Shown: positions 37,402 to 49,784, numbered from the stretch's first letter. The stretch: DNA of 64,000 nucleotides from Choanephora cucurbitarum (GCA_025331435.1 JAIWNI010000049.1:1-64000); one strand, 5' to 3'. Notes: generated from the letters alone by a model not told the origin. Translations and numbers: made by a program.

Positions 37402-39145
37402 ATGACAGCAAGTCAATTCATTGGTGCTATTGATCAGGGTACAACCTCAACCCGTTTTGTGATATTTGACCGTGAAGGCAAACTCATTACATACCATCAA
37501 ATGGAATTTGAACAACATTATATACATCCAGGGTAAAGAAATCAGCTTATATCCAGAGGAGAGAAATATAGGCTAATCAAATATATCACTTTAGATGGGT
37601 AGAGCATGATCCTTATGATATTTTGGCTTCAGTAGATACATGCATTGAACATGCTGTTCGAAAGCTCTCTTTACTAGGATACGATGCTTCTAGCATACAG
37701 TGTGTTGGTATCACAAATCAACGTGAAACAACGATTGTTTGGGATACTGAAACAGGACAGCCACTATGTCCTGCTATTGTTTGGAGCGATAACCGTACTT
37801 CCGATACACTAGAACAGTTAGCATCTCAAAAAGACTTACCAGAGGACATGCAAGGTACAGAAGCACTTCGGTCAATTTGTGGACTTCCCTTAAGCAACTA
37901 CTTCTCTGCTGTGAAGCTAAGATGGCTACTGGATCATGTGCCTGAAGTGAAAGAAGCATATGAAGGTAATCGGCTTCAATTCGGTACGGTAGATACCTGG
38001 CTTATCTATGTAGGTTTATATCCTATTTGTGTTACTTTTATTTGCTTACCTTAACTTTAAAACAGAACTTGACTGGTGGCGTTGAAAAAGGAGGTGCACT
38101 TGTGACTGATGTAACAAACGCAAGTCGCACTATGCTCATGGATATTCACACACTTCAATGGAGTGAAAAGGCTATCAAGTAAGTTGAATCTTTAGAGTTC
38201 AAGTAAAACTCGATCTAATGTTCTCCAAAACTACACAATAGCTTCTTTGGTTTTCAAGGTCTTCGATTGGCAAAGATCATGCCTTCTTCTTGTGTGTATG
38301 GAAAGTTTGCAGAGGGCTCACTGCAGGGCATTCCTATCAGTGGCTGCTTGGGTGATCAACAAAGTGCTTTAGTAGGACAAAAATGTTTTCAAATCGGAGA
38401 TGCAAAGAACACATATGGCACTGGATGTTTTATGCTCTTTAATGCTGGCCCGAAACCCGTATTCTCAAAGAATGGCTTGCTAAGTACAGTTGCCTACCAA
38501 TTCGATGGCCAAGATCCAATGTATGCTCTAGAAGGATCTATAGCTGTAGCTGGCTCTTCTATACAATGGCTTCGTGATAACATGAGCTTGATTCGTGATG
38601 CCAAAGAAATCAATGACTTGGCTGCCAAAGTAAAAACCACAGCTGGCGTTTATTTTGTTACCGCCTTTTGTGGTTTGTTTGCACCCTATTGGCGTAACGA
38701 TGCGCGTGGCACTATATGTGGACTAACTCAATATACAACTCGTGAACATATTGCACGCGCCACATTAGAAGCCGTGTGTTATCAATCAAAAGCTATCTTG
38801 GAAGCCATGAACAAGGATGCAAAGAAGCCATTAAGGTCTCTTAAGGTGGATGGTGGTGTATCTAACTCAGACGTATGCATGCAAATACAAGCAGATCTGC
38901 TAAATATAGAAGTGGAGAGACCACAGATGAGAGAGACAACAGCTTTAGGTGCAGCCATTGCCGCAGGTCTAGCAATGGGTATCTGGAACAGTATAGAGGA
39001 TTTGGCTCAAGTGAATAATGATGGAAAGACCATTTTCAGATCACAAATATCTGATCGAAAACGCGAGAAAATGTACAATGGCTGGAAAGAGGCCATCACA
39101 CGATCATTTGGCTGGGCAGATTTAGTGGCAGATGGTGAAGAATAA
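37402..39145 (+). CDS. GUT1: Glycerol kinase
   Basis: Four exons (37402-37532, 37595-38009, 38066-38178, 38242-39145) give 520 aa. FGGY-kinase motifs are intact: [16 protein letters not shown] (phosphate 1 loop), [50 protein letters not shown], and the adenosine loop [19 protein letters not shown] with [13 protein letters not shown]. The enzyme phosphorylates glycerol to glycerol-3-phosphate for lipid synthesis and glycerol use, in the cytosol or at the outer mitochondrial face. The length equals that of non-fungal glycerol kinases and lacks the long N-terminal extension of yeast Gut1. The start at 37402 is the first ATG directly before the phosphate loop. Confidence 0.96.
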
Positions 39146-39249
39146 ACACATCATACAAATCACGATCGATCATTTGCGGTTCTCATAATAAAAATGTAAT
39201 TTCTCTTTATTTTTTTTTCTCTTCTTTTCTTTGTTTGTTCTCTCCAAAA

Positions 39250-40536
39250 ATGACGTTTAATTCAGTATTGCAACAATTGATGCATGCTGGTCCAGGATTT
39301 CCTGTTCATGCTACTTGGAATTATGCTTACGAAAGAATAGTACACGCTTTTCATCAAATTAGCTCAGTTGCTGTGCTTTCTTCTTTTGCCAACTCATTAC
39401 TGCAAGACCCATATCATCTAATCGAACTCTACAAGAAGACAGACCCTCTTGAGACAGCTGTCTATGTGTCTAGCGGGCTTTCTGTTATTCATTATATTCT
39501 TTCTGAAATCACGAAGAATTACAGCCAAGTTGGTAAGTCTATCTATACATCTGTTTGGTCAGTACACTGACTTTGTAGCAGACAAGGCATGGTCTATTTT
39601 GCCCGGTCTATATGCTTGGCACTTTACAATTCATGACTATTTTGTACATCATTCTTTTCAACCAAGATTATTGGCTGCTTCTATCTTAATCACCATTTGG
39701 GGAAGTCGTCTCACTTATAACTTTGCACGGTAAGTAAAAAAAAAAGTGCAAGCTATGTTAAGAGGAGAAAAGATGGTTGCTAAATGAATACAATAGTAAG
39801 GGTGGATATCATTGGTCTGGTCAAGATTATCGTTATCCTTATATCCGTGAGACAATTGGTCCAGTTGGCATGGCTTTATTGAACGTGACGTTTATTGCAC
39901 CTATGCAAAACTACTTGCTGTTGCTTATGGCTACACCCTTGTATATCACTTACACCTCCTCAGTACGCAATGATTCACTCACGACCTTAGATTGGGGTAT
40001 TATCGGCCTTCACCTTATGTTCCTCACCATTGAAGTGGTTGCAGATGAACAACAGTATTTCTTCCAGACTGAAAAGCATGCTCTTTTGAAATATTTGAAA
40101 CAGGAGCAACTAAAAGACGATTATCGATTGGGCTTTTTGTGGCATTCAGGTCTGTTTCAATACAGCCGTCATGCCAATTTCTTTGCAGAACAAGCTATGT
40201 GGTGGGTGATCTACTTGTTTTCAGTAGCCGCTGTGCAGGAAGAAGCCCGTCAGTTATCTGCCCTGGACACTTGCATAAACTGGACAGTCTTTGCACCTAT
40301 CTTCTTGACTTCTTTGTTCCAAGGAAGCACTTGGTTAACAGAGGTAAATAAAAGGGGAAAGAAACAGAGAGTATCTCTAACATCCAATCTCATCATTGAC
40401 TCTATCTCTCTCTTTTTAGAAAATTTCAATGGAAAAGTACCCAGAGTATGTAAACTATCGAAAGTCCGTTAGCAGATTCATACCTTGGTTCCCCTCTAAT
40501 AACAAGTCTGTCTTGTCAGACAAGAAAGACCTTTAA
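39250..40536 (+). CDS. DUF1295 steroid-5-alpha-reductase-fold membrane protein
   Basis: Four exons (39250-39532, 39579-39729, 39797-40343, 40420-40536) give 365 aa. It has several membrane helices with the DUF1295 core: DKAWSILPGLYAWHF, WGSRLTYNFARKGGY, then DYRYPYIRE. The C-terminal signature is GFLWHSGLFQYSRHANFFAEQAMWW, close to the SRHPNxxxE NADPH-site motif of 5-alpha-reductase and isoprenylcysteine methyltransferase folds, and ends with MEKYPEYVNYRKSV. Family members occur in fungi and algae with unknown substrates; a reductase of lipid or sterol is a guess. It starts 104 bp after the glycerol kinase stop in the same direction. Confidence 0.85.
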
Positions 40537-40752
40537 TACACCCTATTAGTTTGTAACATATAAATCTTAATCAATAAACATAAAAAAAGAAGCCTTAGAC
40601 TGTCTATTGCTATGTATGTAGGTTGAGGTAAACTACTATGATATCACCACACAAAAAAAGCTCTACGAACTAGTACTCTTCCTTTTTTTTTCTTCTTTTT
40701 TAATATTAAAAAAAAACATGTAATCCTCTCTTGTATGTGTATATGATCCAGT

Positions 40753-41988
40753 CTATTTCTTTGCAGATCTCTTTTTGATTTGTGATTTTAATGCAGTGGT
40801 GGTCTTCTTCTTTTCGATTTTTACACTCTTTTCAACCTTCTCAACCTTTGTAGCCTTCACAGGTTTTTCGGTCTTTACGGATTTTTCAACCTTCACAGAC
40901 ATTTCAGCCTTCACTGGCAATTCAGCCTTTTCTGTCTTTGCCTTCTTCACAGCCTTTTCCTCAACCTTTGGGAAAGCTGCATAGATAGGAAGTAATGGTG
41001 ATGATTTAGATTTGATACCAAAGAGTTGAACTTCCTCCCAGTTGTGTGCGGTGATCTTAACAATGTTGGGCAAAGCAGCTTCGTAGTTCTTCAATACATC
41101 CTTTTGATCCATACCAAAGTTACCAATAAGAACCAATCTAATATGATCCGTAAGCTACTTGACTATACAAACTCTGATCAACTTACGAAGTACGGTTGTT
41201 GTGTAATTTGATGTATGTAGCTTTCAATGCATCTTCAACATGCTTCTTCAATGAACCAGTAGACTTGATGGCAATAGGATGCCTAACAAGAAAAAAAAAA
41301 AGAATCCAGACAAGGTTAATTTACTAACAAATGCAATGGTCCAAATAGAATACTTGCTTGTTCTTTTCAAAGAATTTCTTGCCAACAAGACTGGGCATAA
41401 GGTGGGCAATTCTGTCGTCAACCAAAAACATGTCGTAGGAATCAGCAAGCTTTCTCTTGGCTTCATAAGCTTTGTATGTGGTTTCAAGTGCCTTTTTGCT
41501 GATAACCTAGGATACAGTCAATTCAGCATATAAATTCACTCAAACATGATCTTTCTCTCTCTTTTGCTCACCTTCTTGATTTCAGTCACAGATTCTTCCT
41601 TTAATCTATTTTCAACTGTCTTTTCATCATCTTTGGTGATATAGCAAACTTCCATTGTCTCAGCATAAGGGGTGAAGGGCAGTGCACTAGAAGATCAAGA
41701 AAAAGAAAAGGTATGAGTCAACTATGGGTGCTGATAAGTACCGGTTACTTACACCTTCTTCTTCTTCAAGCTTTCCTTGTTCATGATCTTATGAGTGGTG
41801 ATCTCAACGTAGATGCCAGCTTCCTCTTCACTTCCGAGCATATCGTTGTCTGGCTTGGTTTCATTGTGTTTGAACAAAGCAGTAATTGCTTTCTTGGCCT
41901 ATCATATACTATAGTCAATAACCTATGCAGCGTATCATGAATTGGCTTTTACTAAAGTTACCTGCTTCAAGTTCACGTTTTGAGCCAT
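40753..41988 (-). CDS. uL1-fold ribosome biogenesis protein (RSL1D1/Cic1/Utp30-like)
   Basis: Six exons on the minus strand (41988-41962, 41898-41753, 41686-41572, 41506-41358, 41282-41187, 41137-40753) give 305 aa. The core is the ribosomal L1-type domain of nucleolar RSL1D1, Cic1 and Utp30 proteins: KRKLADSYDMFLVDDRIAHL, MPSLVGKKFFEKNKHPIAIK, KATYIKLHNNRTSLVLIGNF and VKITAHNWEEVQLFGIKS. The C-terminal 80 residues are a Lys/Glu-rich tail of loose VEKSVK and VKxEK repeats ending KKRSAKK. Such proteins act in pre-ribosome assembly in the nucleolus. Intron 4 (41357-41283) keeps the frame only with a GC donor (GCAAGT). The gene is divergent from LAS21 with 204 bp between starts. Which of the three paralogue types it is cannot be settled here. 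Confidence 0.9.
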
Positions 41989-42192
41989 CTTTTTTCTTTT
42001 AATGAAATCTAAAAAAGTTGTAAACCTTTTTTTCTCGCTCTTTTTTGTATGTACCGATATCTTTAAAATAAGCCACCTGGAAGTCACACCGCTTAATTTA
42101 AGTTTCTAAATAAAGAAGTGCTTGAAACTGCGAAAAATCAGCATTGCTTGAATTATTTCTGCACTTTTTCTTCTTCTTTATAGCCGCAAAGC

Positions 42193-45100
42193 ATGTCCTG
42201 GAAGACGAAGCCTTTTTATCTGTTTATACTGGCGTTTATTCAGATATTAGGCATTGCATCTTTTTGTAAAGGCTTTTTTCCTTATAAAGTGTATTTATCG
42301 GGCTACACAACCAGTCACGATGCACCATCCAACGCAGCTGAATATGATAGACTTGTATTTATTGTCATTGATGCCCTTAGAAAGTAATAAGCAACTTTGT
42401 ATCTTCTCTTGCTACTTAATTGCTGATACACGTCATAAATATCTATATGAAAAACATAGTGATTTCATATTAGGAGACAATTCTGGATTTGATTTTGTCA
42501 ACAGGTAGTCCCTTTTCAGTTGCAACGATTACTTTCATTTAACCTTTCCAAACAAAACAAAAAAAGTCAAATTCAAAAGGGAATTGCTTTTCCTTTTACA
42601 GCAAAAGCAACAGCCCCTACAGTGACTTTGCCTCGTATCAAGGCGCTTACTACAGGCACTATTCCTAGTTTCTTAGACGCCATTTTGAACATTGCAGAAT
42701 CTGATACAACCTCGTCTCTTGCAAATCACGATAATTGGGTTTATCAATATAAGCAACAAGGCAATCGATCCATTTATTTCTTTGGAGATGATACATGGAT
42801 TCGATTGTTTCCTGATCTCTTCACAAAGACAGATGGCACTACCTCATTTTACGTTTCAGTGAGTCATATGCTGCTTCAAGTAACAAACTAGAGATTAAAC
42901 TTTTCTTTTGCAGGATACAGTTCAAGTTGATTTAAATGTCACACGTCATATCGAAACAGATCTAAGAGACGGTCAATGGGATGCTGCTATATTGCATTAT
43001 TTGGGATTGGATCATATTGGTCACTTAGGTGGCCCTAAAAGCCCTTTAATGAAGCCAAAGCAAAAAGAAATGGATGAGGCTATTGAGACAATTTACCGTA
43101 TCGTACAAGAACAAGATGCATTGAAACTCCAACAGGATCCAGCTGCAAAAGGCACGCTTATGGTTGTTTGTGGAGATCATGGCATGAACGAGGTCAGATC
43201 GGGATAGAAGAGAAAAGAAGAAAAGAAAAGGAGTAACTAATTTCAGGTATTAATTTAGAAAGGCAATCATGGCGGATCGTCTATTGGCGAAACTTCAGCC
43301 GTAAGTTTGATTATCAAGTGGAATGTTTCTTTTTAGGCGACTAATATACCCAATATCAGGCACTTGTGTTTCTTAGCCCTAAATTTAAGCCTCATACCCC
43401 ACGCTCAGCTTTAGTCGATCTGGACAGGAAGTACATCTTTGGACATCCGATAGTTGATCAAATTGATCTTGTGCCTACACTGGCTTCTTTGTTTTCATTT
43501 CCTGTTCCCAAAAATAATTTGGGAAAAATTATTCCTGAATTGTATCAAATCGATCGAGGTAAACAAAAACAGGAAAACAGGCAAATTGTTTTATTAATTC
43601 GTTTTATAAGATCTATCCAATGTGTTAGAGGGCTTAAAATCAAATGCGTTTCAGTTGGGACAATTGTTGTCAAAGATGTTACCAGAAGTCTCATTGGTAC
43701 CTGAATCGACTGATTCAACCAGCCTTCTCTACCTAAAAGCAGCTCAATTACATCAGCGTTATCTGCATGCCAAAGAAAAGAACGAAAAAGAAGGAAGACA
43801 GGCTATAGAACTTTATTACAAAGTATGAATTAGTTCGGGGTTGATACAAATTTGGCAACATCGACGTTTTTATTTATATCGATTTTATAGTTTATAGACA
43901 TTGCACAGTCTCATCTGGCCAACACTGCTAGCGACTATAGTCTAAACCTGATGCTGACTGGTGTTTTCTTAATATGTCTGAGCACCCTTCCTTTTATATA
44001 CTGGGTGTTTTCAGGGGTAACACGGTCCGATGAAGGCTGGAATGTCTGCAAGTACTTTTCTGTCTTTGCCCTTGCTATCTATGCAATGAGTATGTTCTCC
44101 AGTAGTTTCGTTGAAGAGGAACATAAAGTGTGGTATTATTTGACACAAACAATTCTCTTCTTAACCATTGTACAAAGGTAAACACTTCTCATTTCATTGT
44201 ATGACAAAAATATTTCGACATTTCATGTAACCCTTACTTTCTTTTTTGGTAAACAGGATGCGACTATCTCGTCTGCAGGCAACGCACCTTTCGATATTGG
44301 GATTATGCGAGATGGTATTCTTGCGCGTGGCAACAATGTGGTGTCATGAAGGTCTATCAGAGAAGGTGCTTTCTCTCTCAGAAGATATACAGTGGCATAG
44401 TGTTGCGTTAACCCTGATGGCTTCATTTGCTTTTTGTATGAAATCCGCTTATAGCCATACACAAAAACAATCTATTGACGTAAACCAGACTGCATACATC
44501 ATTCAGACGATGATCAAAATAACATTTGTCCTGATCATAGCAATTAATTCAATTTTGGTCTTTGTGTATAAGATGAGGTCTGTTACTGATATTTCGGCTA
44601 TACCTATTATATATCGAGACCTTCTCGATTGGGAACTTGTCAAGCCATTAGACCAGGTTCAACTAGGGAAACTTATCTACAATTATCAAGGAGCCGCTTT
44701 CTTTGTTCTCTTAGGCTTGTTTTATGTTACTCAACGTGCTTCGTTAATGGCTATCGAAGAATCATCAGGTAAACTAATTAAGATGAAATAACTGCGAAGC
44801 AACAATGACGCAACGAGAACAACACTTAATTCTATATTGCTTTAGAAAACAAGAGTAAGGCAACATTAGAGTTATTCTTGTATTCCCTTCACCCACTCGT
44901 TGTGTTACTGAATGGAACTCAAAATGCGATCCTGTTGTTCATCTTCACCTTGCAGTTTCAACTGTTGCAAACAACCTTACTGACAGTACCGACATGGCTC
45001 ATAAGTGTTATCTTTACTTGTCTTGCTCATTGTGGGTTCTTCTTGACAGGACATACGAACTCGCTGGCATCTGTAGATCTAAGTCATGCTTATGTTGGTG

Positions 45101-45456
45101 TTCAGGAATACAACCCGTTTGTGATTGGATTTCTAACATTTTTCTCAAATTGGTCTGGTGGTATTTGGTGGATGGTCGCAGGATGGGTGATCATGGCTGA
45201 AAGAGAAGACTGGTTTCATCACCTTGTCATACAGTCAACTATTTTCAGTTTGGTCCTGTCTTGCTTATCTATTTCAGTCACTGTGCTAAGGGAACATTTG
45301 TTTATTTGGACTGTGTTTTCACCAAAGTATCTCTATCAGATCTCGTGGACTTGTTTGTACCATTGGCTAGCACAAGCTGTTGTGGGATCTATTTTAGTTC
45401 AATATGTCTTCAAATGGAATCCAGGCAGATCAGCCTTAGAAAGAGAAGACAGTTAG
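42193..45456 (+). CDS. LAS21: GPI ethanolamine-phosphate transferase 2 (Las21/Gpi7, PIGG)
   Basis: Ten exons (42193-42383, 42460-42504, 42567-42858, 42914-43192, 43259-43300, 43360-43558, 43611-43822, 43891-44177, 44257-44768, 44846-45456) join in frame to 889 aa. An N-terminal membrane helix is followed by the alkaline-phosphatase-type luminal domain: IVIDALRNDF, APTVTLPRIKALTTGTIPSF (nucleophile Thr), WDAAILHYLGLDHIGHLGG, CGDHGMNEKGNHGGSS. Many C-terminal helices follow. The enzyme adds ethanolamine phosphate to the second mannose of GPI anchors in the ER. The apparent frame break at 42505 disappears with a 62-nt intron whose acceptor is at 42566. The exon-4 donor GTCAGA at 43193 is atypical. 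Confidence 0.94.
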
Positions 45457-46242
45457 GTCATCTTTGTTTGTTTGATAGCTTAAAGGAAAAGAACAAGAAG
45501 TCAGTGCTCTATCTTATTGTTGGCAGCACTTACGACGTTTATTTTCTTGACGCTGGCATAGTTTGACGATAAAAGAACTTTACTTTAACAACAAAACATT
45601 TAAAAGATGTTCCTTCTTGTACAATAGCGTACAAATTAGTTTAGATTTGGTCTTTGTAACCAACAACAAAACGAAATCATGGATTACACATCGATTTCGT
45701 TAAAAAAAAAAAGTGTAAACAAATCTGTAAAGCTTTACTCTGAGAGTCCCCCTTTTTTTTCTCTTAAAACTCTTTGAATAGAAGGTACATTTTGCCGGAA
45801 AAAAAAGATATGTTTTCTGTCCAACTTGCCGTCGTAAAAGGAAAAAAAAAAGCTTGTACCTGGTCTCCTGTCAACTAACCTTATGCTGACTTTAGTAACT
45901 GAAACCAAAAATGAAATTCCCATATTACCGTCTCATCATAAAGAAAGTAAAAAGGAGTCTAATCCATATTTGAAATTACAATGATCAGCTATTAAACTTG
46001 GAACTTTATTTTTTTATAACCAGAAAGAAAGAATAAGAAAAAATGCATAATGACATGGTATTTTTTTTTCTTGACCAGATAGAAGTAATGTACATAATAA
46101 AGCGATGGGACAGGAATGAGTGAGGATGACAATGTAACTAAGAAAAAAGAAGGTGTATCTACGACAGATGTGAATGTAATCAACATAGAATGAAGGAAAT
46201 GTATAAAATTGAAGAGAAATAAAGGCATATAATAAAATTGAA
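45457..46242. other. Convergent intergenic region, LAS21 and C2H2 gene
   Basis: About 790 bp between two convergent genes. It should hold both 3' untranslated regions. It is AT-rich with several A or T runs. A 101-codon frame at 45261-45566 is a shadow of LAS21 running past its stop and was not annotated. No gene is visible. Confidence 0.5.
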
Positions 46243-47016
46243 TTATGAACTCATATTAGGTCTAGCCTTAGAATGCTGGTATCGTTTGATTTTTTTGGCA
46301 CCTTCCATGCAGTTGATTTCGGTGCGGAAATGACGGATACGAGCATCTGAACGGGCGAATGCTTTTTGACAACATGGGCAGACATATGGTTTTGCTCCTG
46401 TATGAATACGACTGTGTCGAGCAACATCATATTGACGAGCAAAGGAACGCTTGCAATGCTCACAAGAATATGCCTTTCGCTTTTCTTTCACAGTCTCATT
46501 ATGATAGTAGTCAGTACCAAAAGATCCTAGTTTAGATAAGCTCGGCTGCTCGGCTACTTCTTTAGAGAGTTCCGTTCTCGTGTTCTTTTGTCTTCTTTCA
46601 GCTACAGGGAATTGGTTTTGATCTATTACAAATGGCACTTGTTGTTGAGCAATAAAGGCTTCTGTAGTTGATGTGATGTGTTCTATAGGCAAAAAAGGTG
46701 TTGAATCTAATGAAATAGAAGAACGAGTAGAGGAAGAAGCCGACACAGGCTCAGGAAAGGTATTTTGTGATGCTGTCAAAAATTCAGTTGAAGAAGGTGA
46801 ATGCAATGTGGGATATGTAAATGAGCTGGTTAACATGGTTGGCTGTGTCGTGAAGGTAGTTGGGAAGCAACAATCGTCAAGAAAACCAGTGGTGTCATCC
46901 GTCCAATAGTCATTGCTCATAACAGAACCAAAGTCTTTTGTGTATGGTTGGTTGTTGTAAAGTGTAAATGTTTGATCAACAACAGTAAAGTTCCTTGTGT
47001 AGAGATAGTTGTTCAT
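46243..47016 (-). CDS. Two-finger C2H2 transcription factor
   Basis: Single-exon gene of 257 aa. The first 150 residues are Thr/Ser/Pro-rich with acidic patches, like an activation region. Two zinc fingers lie at about residues 185-240. Finger 1 is canonical (YSCEHCKRSFARQYDVARH, then SRIH). Finger 2 (YVCPCCQKAFARSDARIRH) has no second His at the usual H-x3-H spacing; the next metal-type ligand is a Cys seven residues on (FRTEINC), giving a C2HC-like finger. The linker HTGAKPYVC matches the canonical TGEKPY type. A DNA-binding regulator is certain; its target genes are unknown. The gene has a good TATA box at 47102-47109. Confidence 0.9.
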   Translation of the reverse strand: MNNYLYTRNFTVVDQTFTLYNNQPYTKDFGSVMSNDYWTDDTTGFLDDCCFPTTFTTQPTMLTSSFTYPTLHSPSSTEFLTASQNTFPEPVSASSSTRSSISLDSTPFLPIEHITSTTEAFIAQQQVPFVIDQNQFPVAERRQKNTRTELSKEVAEQPSLSKLGSFGTDYYHNETVKEKRKAYSCEHCKRSFARQYDVARHSRIHTGAKPYVCPCCQKAFARSDARIRHFRTEINCMEGAKKIKRYQHSKARPNMSS

Positions 47017-47101
47017 TTTTCAAAAAAGAAGTGAAATGAGAGAGAGATTTTTTTTTAGAGAGGTATGAGAAGAGAAAGAAAAGCACTTGTTGAAAAAACT
47101 G

Positions 47102-47109
47102 TATTTATA
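47102..47109 (-). promoter_or_regulatory. TATA box of the C2H2 gene
   Basis: TATAAATA on the minus strand, about 86 bp before the start codon of the two-finger C2H2 gene and followed by a purine/pyrimidine-biased leader. Sequence and spacing fit a TATA box. Confidence 0.6.
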
Positions 47110-48598
47110 CAAAAAAATAAAGAAAGAGAGCTGCTTGTTTTTCACCCCTTCAATGTCTTGCAAGTGTAGCGACTAATTAGATCAAAATGGAAAGGTTGAT
47201 AACACAACATCCAACAGGTATAGTGTGCTAGACTAGATCCTTTTCCCCCTACTTTGAAAGCCATAGCCGATAAAACAGATTCACATGATTTTTTATTACT
47301 CTATTCCAGCATGCATCCATGAAATTTAAGTAGCAACTTTGATATAAACATATACAAAGTTAATTCTTGTGCTACAAACATACTTTGTATTCATCTGCCT
47401 ACCAATAAGACATGTTGTTTTTCATCTCATTGTGACAACGTAAAGTTTGTCCCATGCCTTATCTTCACCAGAGGAGGGTTGCAATAGAAGCAACACATAG
47501 ACAACGCGATTTTTTTCTTTCTTTTGGATTGTTTATTTATTTTATTGTATTCGTAACAGTTTCAAACTTTTCTTTATTGATTTCCTTATCGAACCACTTT
47601 AGCTAAATCAGAAGATAGGGGGAAAGAGGCTACTTATCAAGCTTTATTGCTCTAGACTCATCCAGCCTTAATGATCGAAAAAAAAAAGAAGTAGCACAGT
47701 TTGTTTGGATTTAGATAATCGTTTTAGTAATGAACAAATGGAGAAAAATCCAATTTGTAACCACATTATCTTGTTTTTTTTAATGTTTACTTTTCTTCTT
47801 TAACAGTTATACTAACAACGAAAAAGAGAGAGAGAGAGAGGGGGAGGCAACTGACATGATGATGTCAAATGTGTCTCACTAAACTTGAAGTGTTTTGAAT
47901 TCGCCATTTTTCTTAAAATGGCAAGTACTGGTCTTTTCTATAGGGAAATCCCTCTCTGTCTTTTGCTTTCTACCACCACTTTTTATTGTGTTCCATTCGA
48001 TTCTAAGATGACTAAAGTTGAGTATGCCATTTACAAAAAGTAAAAGTCTATCATATGCTGTTCTCCGTCAACAGATTAAATGATGAAAGCATGCATACTT
48101 TACACAATGAATGCACAGCCATTCAAAAAGCCTCTTTTTTTCTTTTCGGAAACAATCAATGTTATGCAACTAAAAATGATACGCCTGTTTTTTCTCACTC
48201 TCAAATTAAACTACTGCACGACAACATTCAATGTCCATTAAAAATAAGCTAATTGATATCACAAGTGATAGACACATTTGAAAAAAAAAAGAAAACCTGA
48301 TTTGCATTACACACGTACACACTAAAACTACAAGGAGCATTTCCGAGCTGCAGGTTTCCCTTTTTTTTTGCACTTGTTTAGAAATTGACAGAATTTTCGG
48401 ATCGGACTATTCCAAATTAGGGTACCCTTGCTGCATTCATATGCTCGTATCGATAGATCTTATGAGAACCAAAAAGAACTATTGTGTATCATAATGTTAT
48501 TGACAATTATATAATGTTTGTTACTTTATTTTTGCTTGTCATATGTGTTATGCAGGCTGTCTTTTTTTTTTTTGGAAAATTCTAAAAAGAGTAAGCAT
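47110..48598. other. 1.5 kb gene-free interval
   Basis: Lies between the C2H2 promoter and the 3' end of UNC-50. No family match is visible. A 65-codon frame at 48055-48252 (+) has no splice context and no resemblance to known proteins. A (GA)n tract lies at 47825-47840. The segment probably contains upstream regulatory DNA of the C2H2 gene. Confidence 0.45.
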
Positions 48599-49711
48599 TT
48601 AGCTCCAACCGAAATAAAAGCCAATCACATTCTCGCTTAGGTTGATGCCAAACAGATTGAACAGGACAAAGGCAATCAAGAAACCAACAATAGGGTATAA
48701 CAAGAGCTCAGTTCGAGTCAGAAAAGGAAGCACTAATGATTATTCTGTTGAGAGAAACTGACTATAGTCCAATGGGCTTTTAAAAAAAAGCACTTACCAT
48801 TAAAACCCAGAAAGGTACCATAACAATACCATGTAGCAGACACCAAGTAAAGTGAGTTACTTATAATAATGGACGCCCAGTTGTGTCGGATCAGCAACTT
48901 TAAAAAGAAAAACTGGATAATATAAAGAATCAAAAACAGGGGGAAATAAGAGTTGCAATGAATGTCAAATGCATAAGCCCATTCCACTCTTTGATCTGTT
49001 GTCTGTATGCCATTGCTCTGACATAAGAATCTATTGGTAACAAACCAGGTAAACGTGGCTACTAGAGATCCTACAAGCACAAAATCCACTAGGATCATAA
49101 ACAACATGGCTCTTAAAATACCTACTATACCGAGGCCAAAGATCAAGCCCCATGCAACTGCTGACACTATCATATTTATATAATTAGGCGAATTGGTAAA
49201 CAATAAAACCAACTTGTTCAATATTTACCACAAAGGAGACATGCTAGTAAAACAAGAAAAGCTGGATCGTCTCTTGCCCATTGATTCTTGGTCTCTAATA
49301 AGCATTGTTTATGTTACTCTTCTTTTTTTTTTGTGGCGTATCATTGCATTTGCCTTACTTACGCTTATGATAATAGATATTGCGGTACCTGTATTTTTTT
49401 TTTTTTAAAAAAAATGGAAGAAACCGTGTCAATAAGGAAAGAAAAAACATACGAGTTTTTTTTTTTTCTTTACACTTTTCTCGGTGCAATCAAAAGATAC
49501 GCCATTTGCCATAACGCAAACTAAGTAGGTGGGTTGATCTGTTTAGTCAACAAGCCATCTACTTCATGAGCTCCTTTACCTCAAAGTCCATCTGAGGAAA
49601 GCGTACTAAACGTGTCAAGATGAGTGGTATAGATGATCGTCTGAGTCGCCTCGCGTTGTTATTTGAATTCGTTTGTTTCGCTTTATTTGAAGAAGTAGGC
49701 AATAATTCCAT
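48599..49711 (-). CDS. GMH1: UNC-50/Gmh1 Golgi membrane protein
   Basis: Six exons on the minus strand (49711-49580, 49520-49474, 49388-49363, 49294-49229, 49166-48798, 48732-48599) join in frame to 257 aa, exactly the UNC-50 length. Signature segments are VRFPQMDFEFALWQM, VYRNIYYHKQTKNQWARDDP (crossing three exons), VEWAYAFDIHCNSYFPLFLI, and a C-terminal LPFLTRTELLLYPIVG. Five or six helices are predicted. UNC-50 family proteins are ER/Golgi membrane proteins tied to Arf-GEF function in yeast (Gmh1-Gea) and to receptor assembly in worms. Exon 3 is only 26 nt. The gene starts 73 bp after the stop of the homeodomain gene in the same direction. Confidence 0.94.
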
Positions 49712-49784
49712 ATTTTATGTATAAGCAAGTTGAAAAAAAGAAATTAAAAAAAAAAGGGAAAAGAAATTTAAGCTAAAGAGGACC

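Noticed and set aside
42505..42519. 15-nt intron or sequencing frameshift in LAS21
   Set aside because: The apparent break is fully explained by a 62-nt intron (42505-42566) that restores both frame and the conserved NSQIQKGIAFPF reading.
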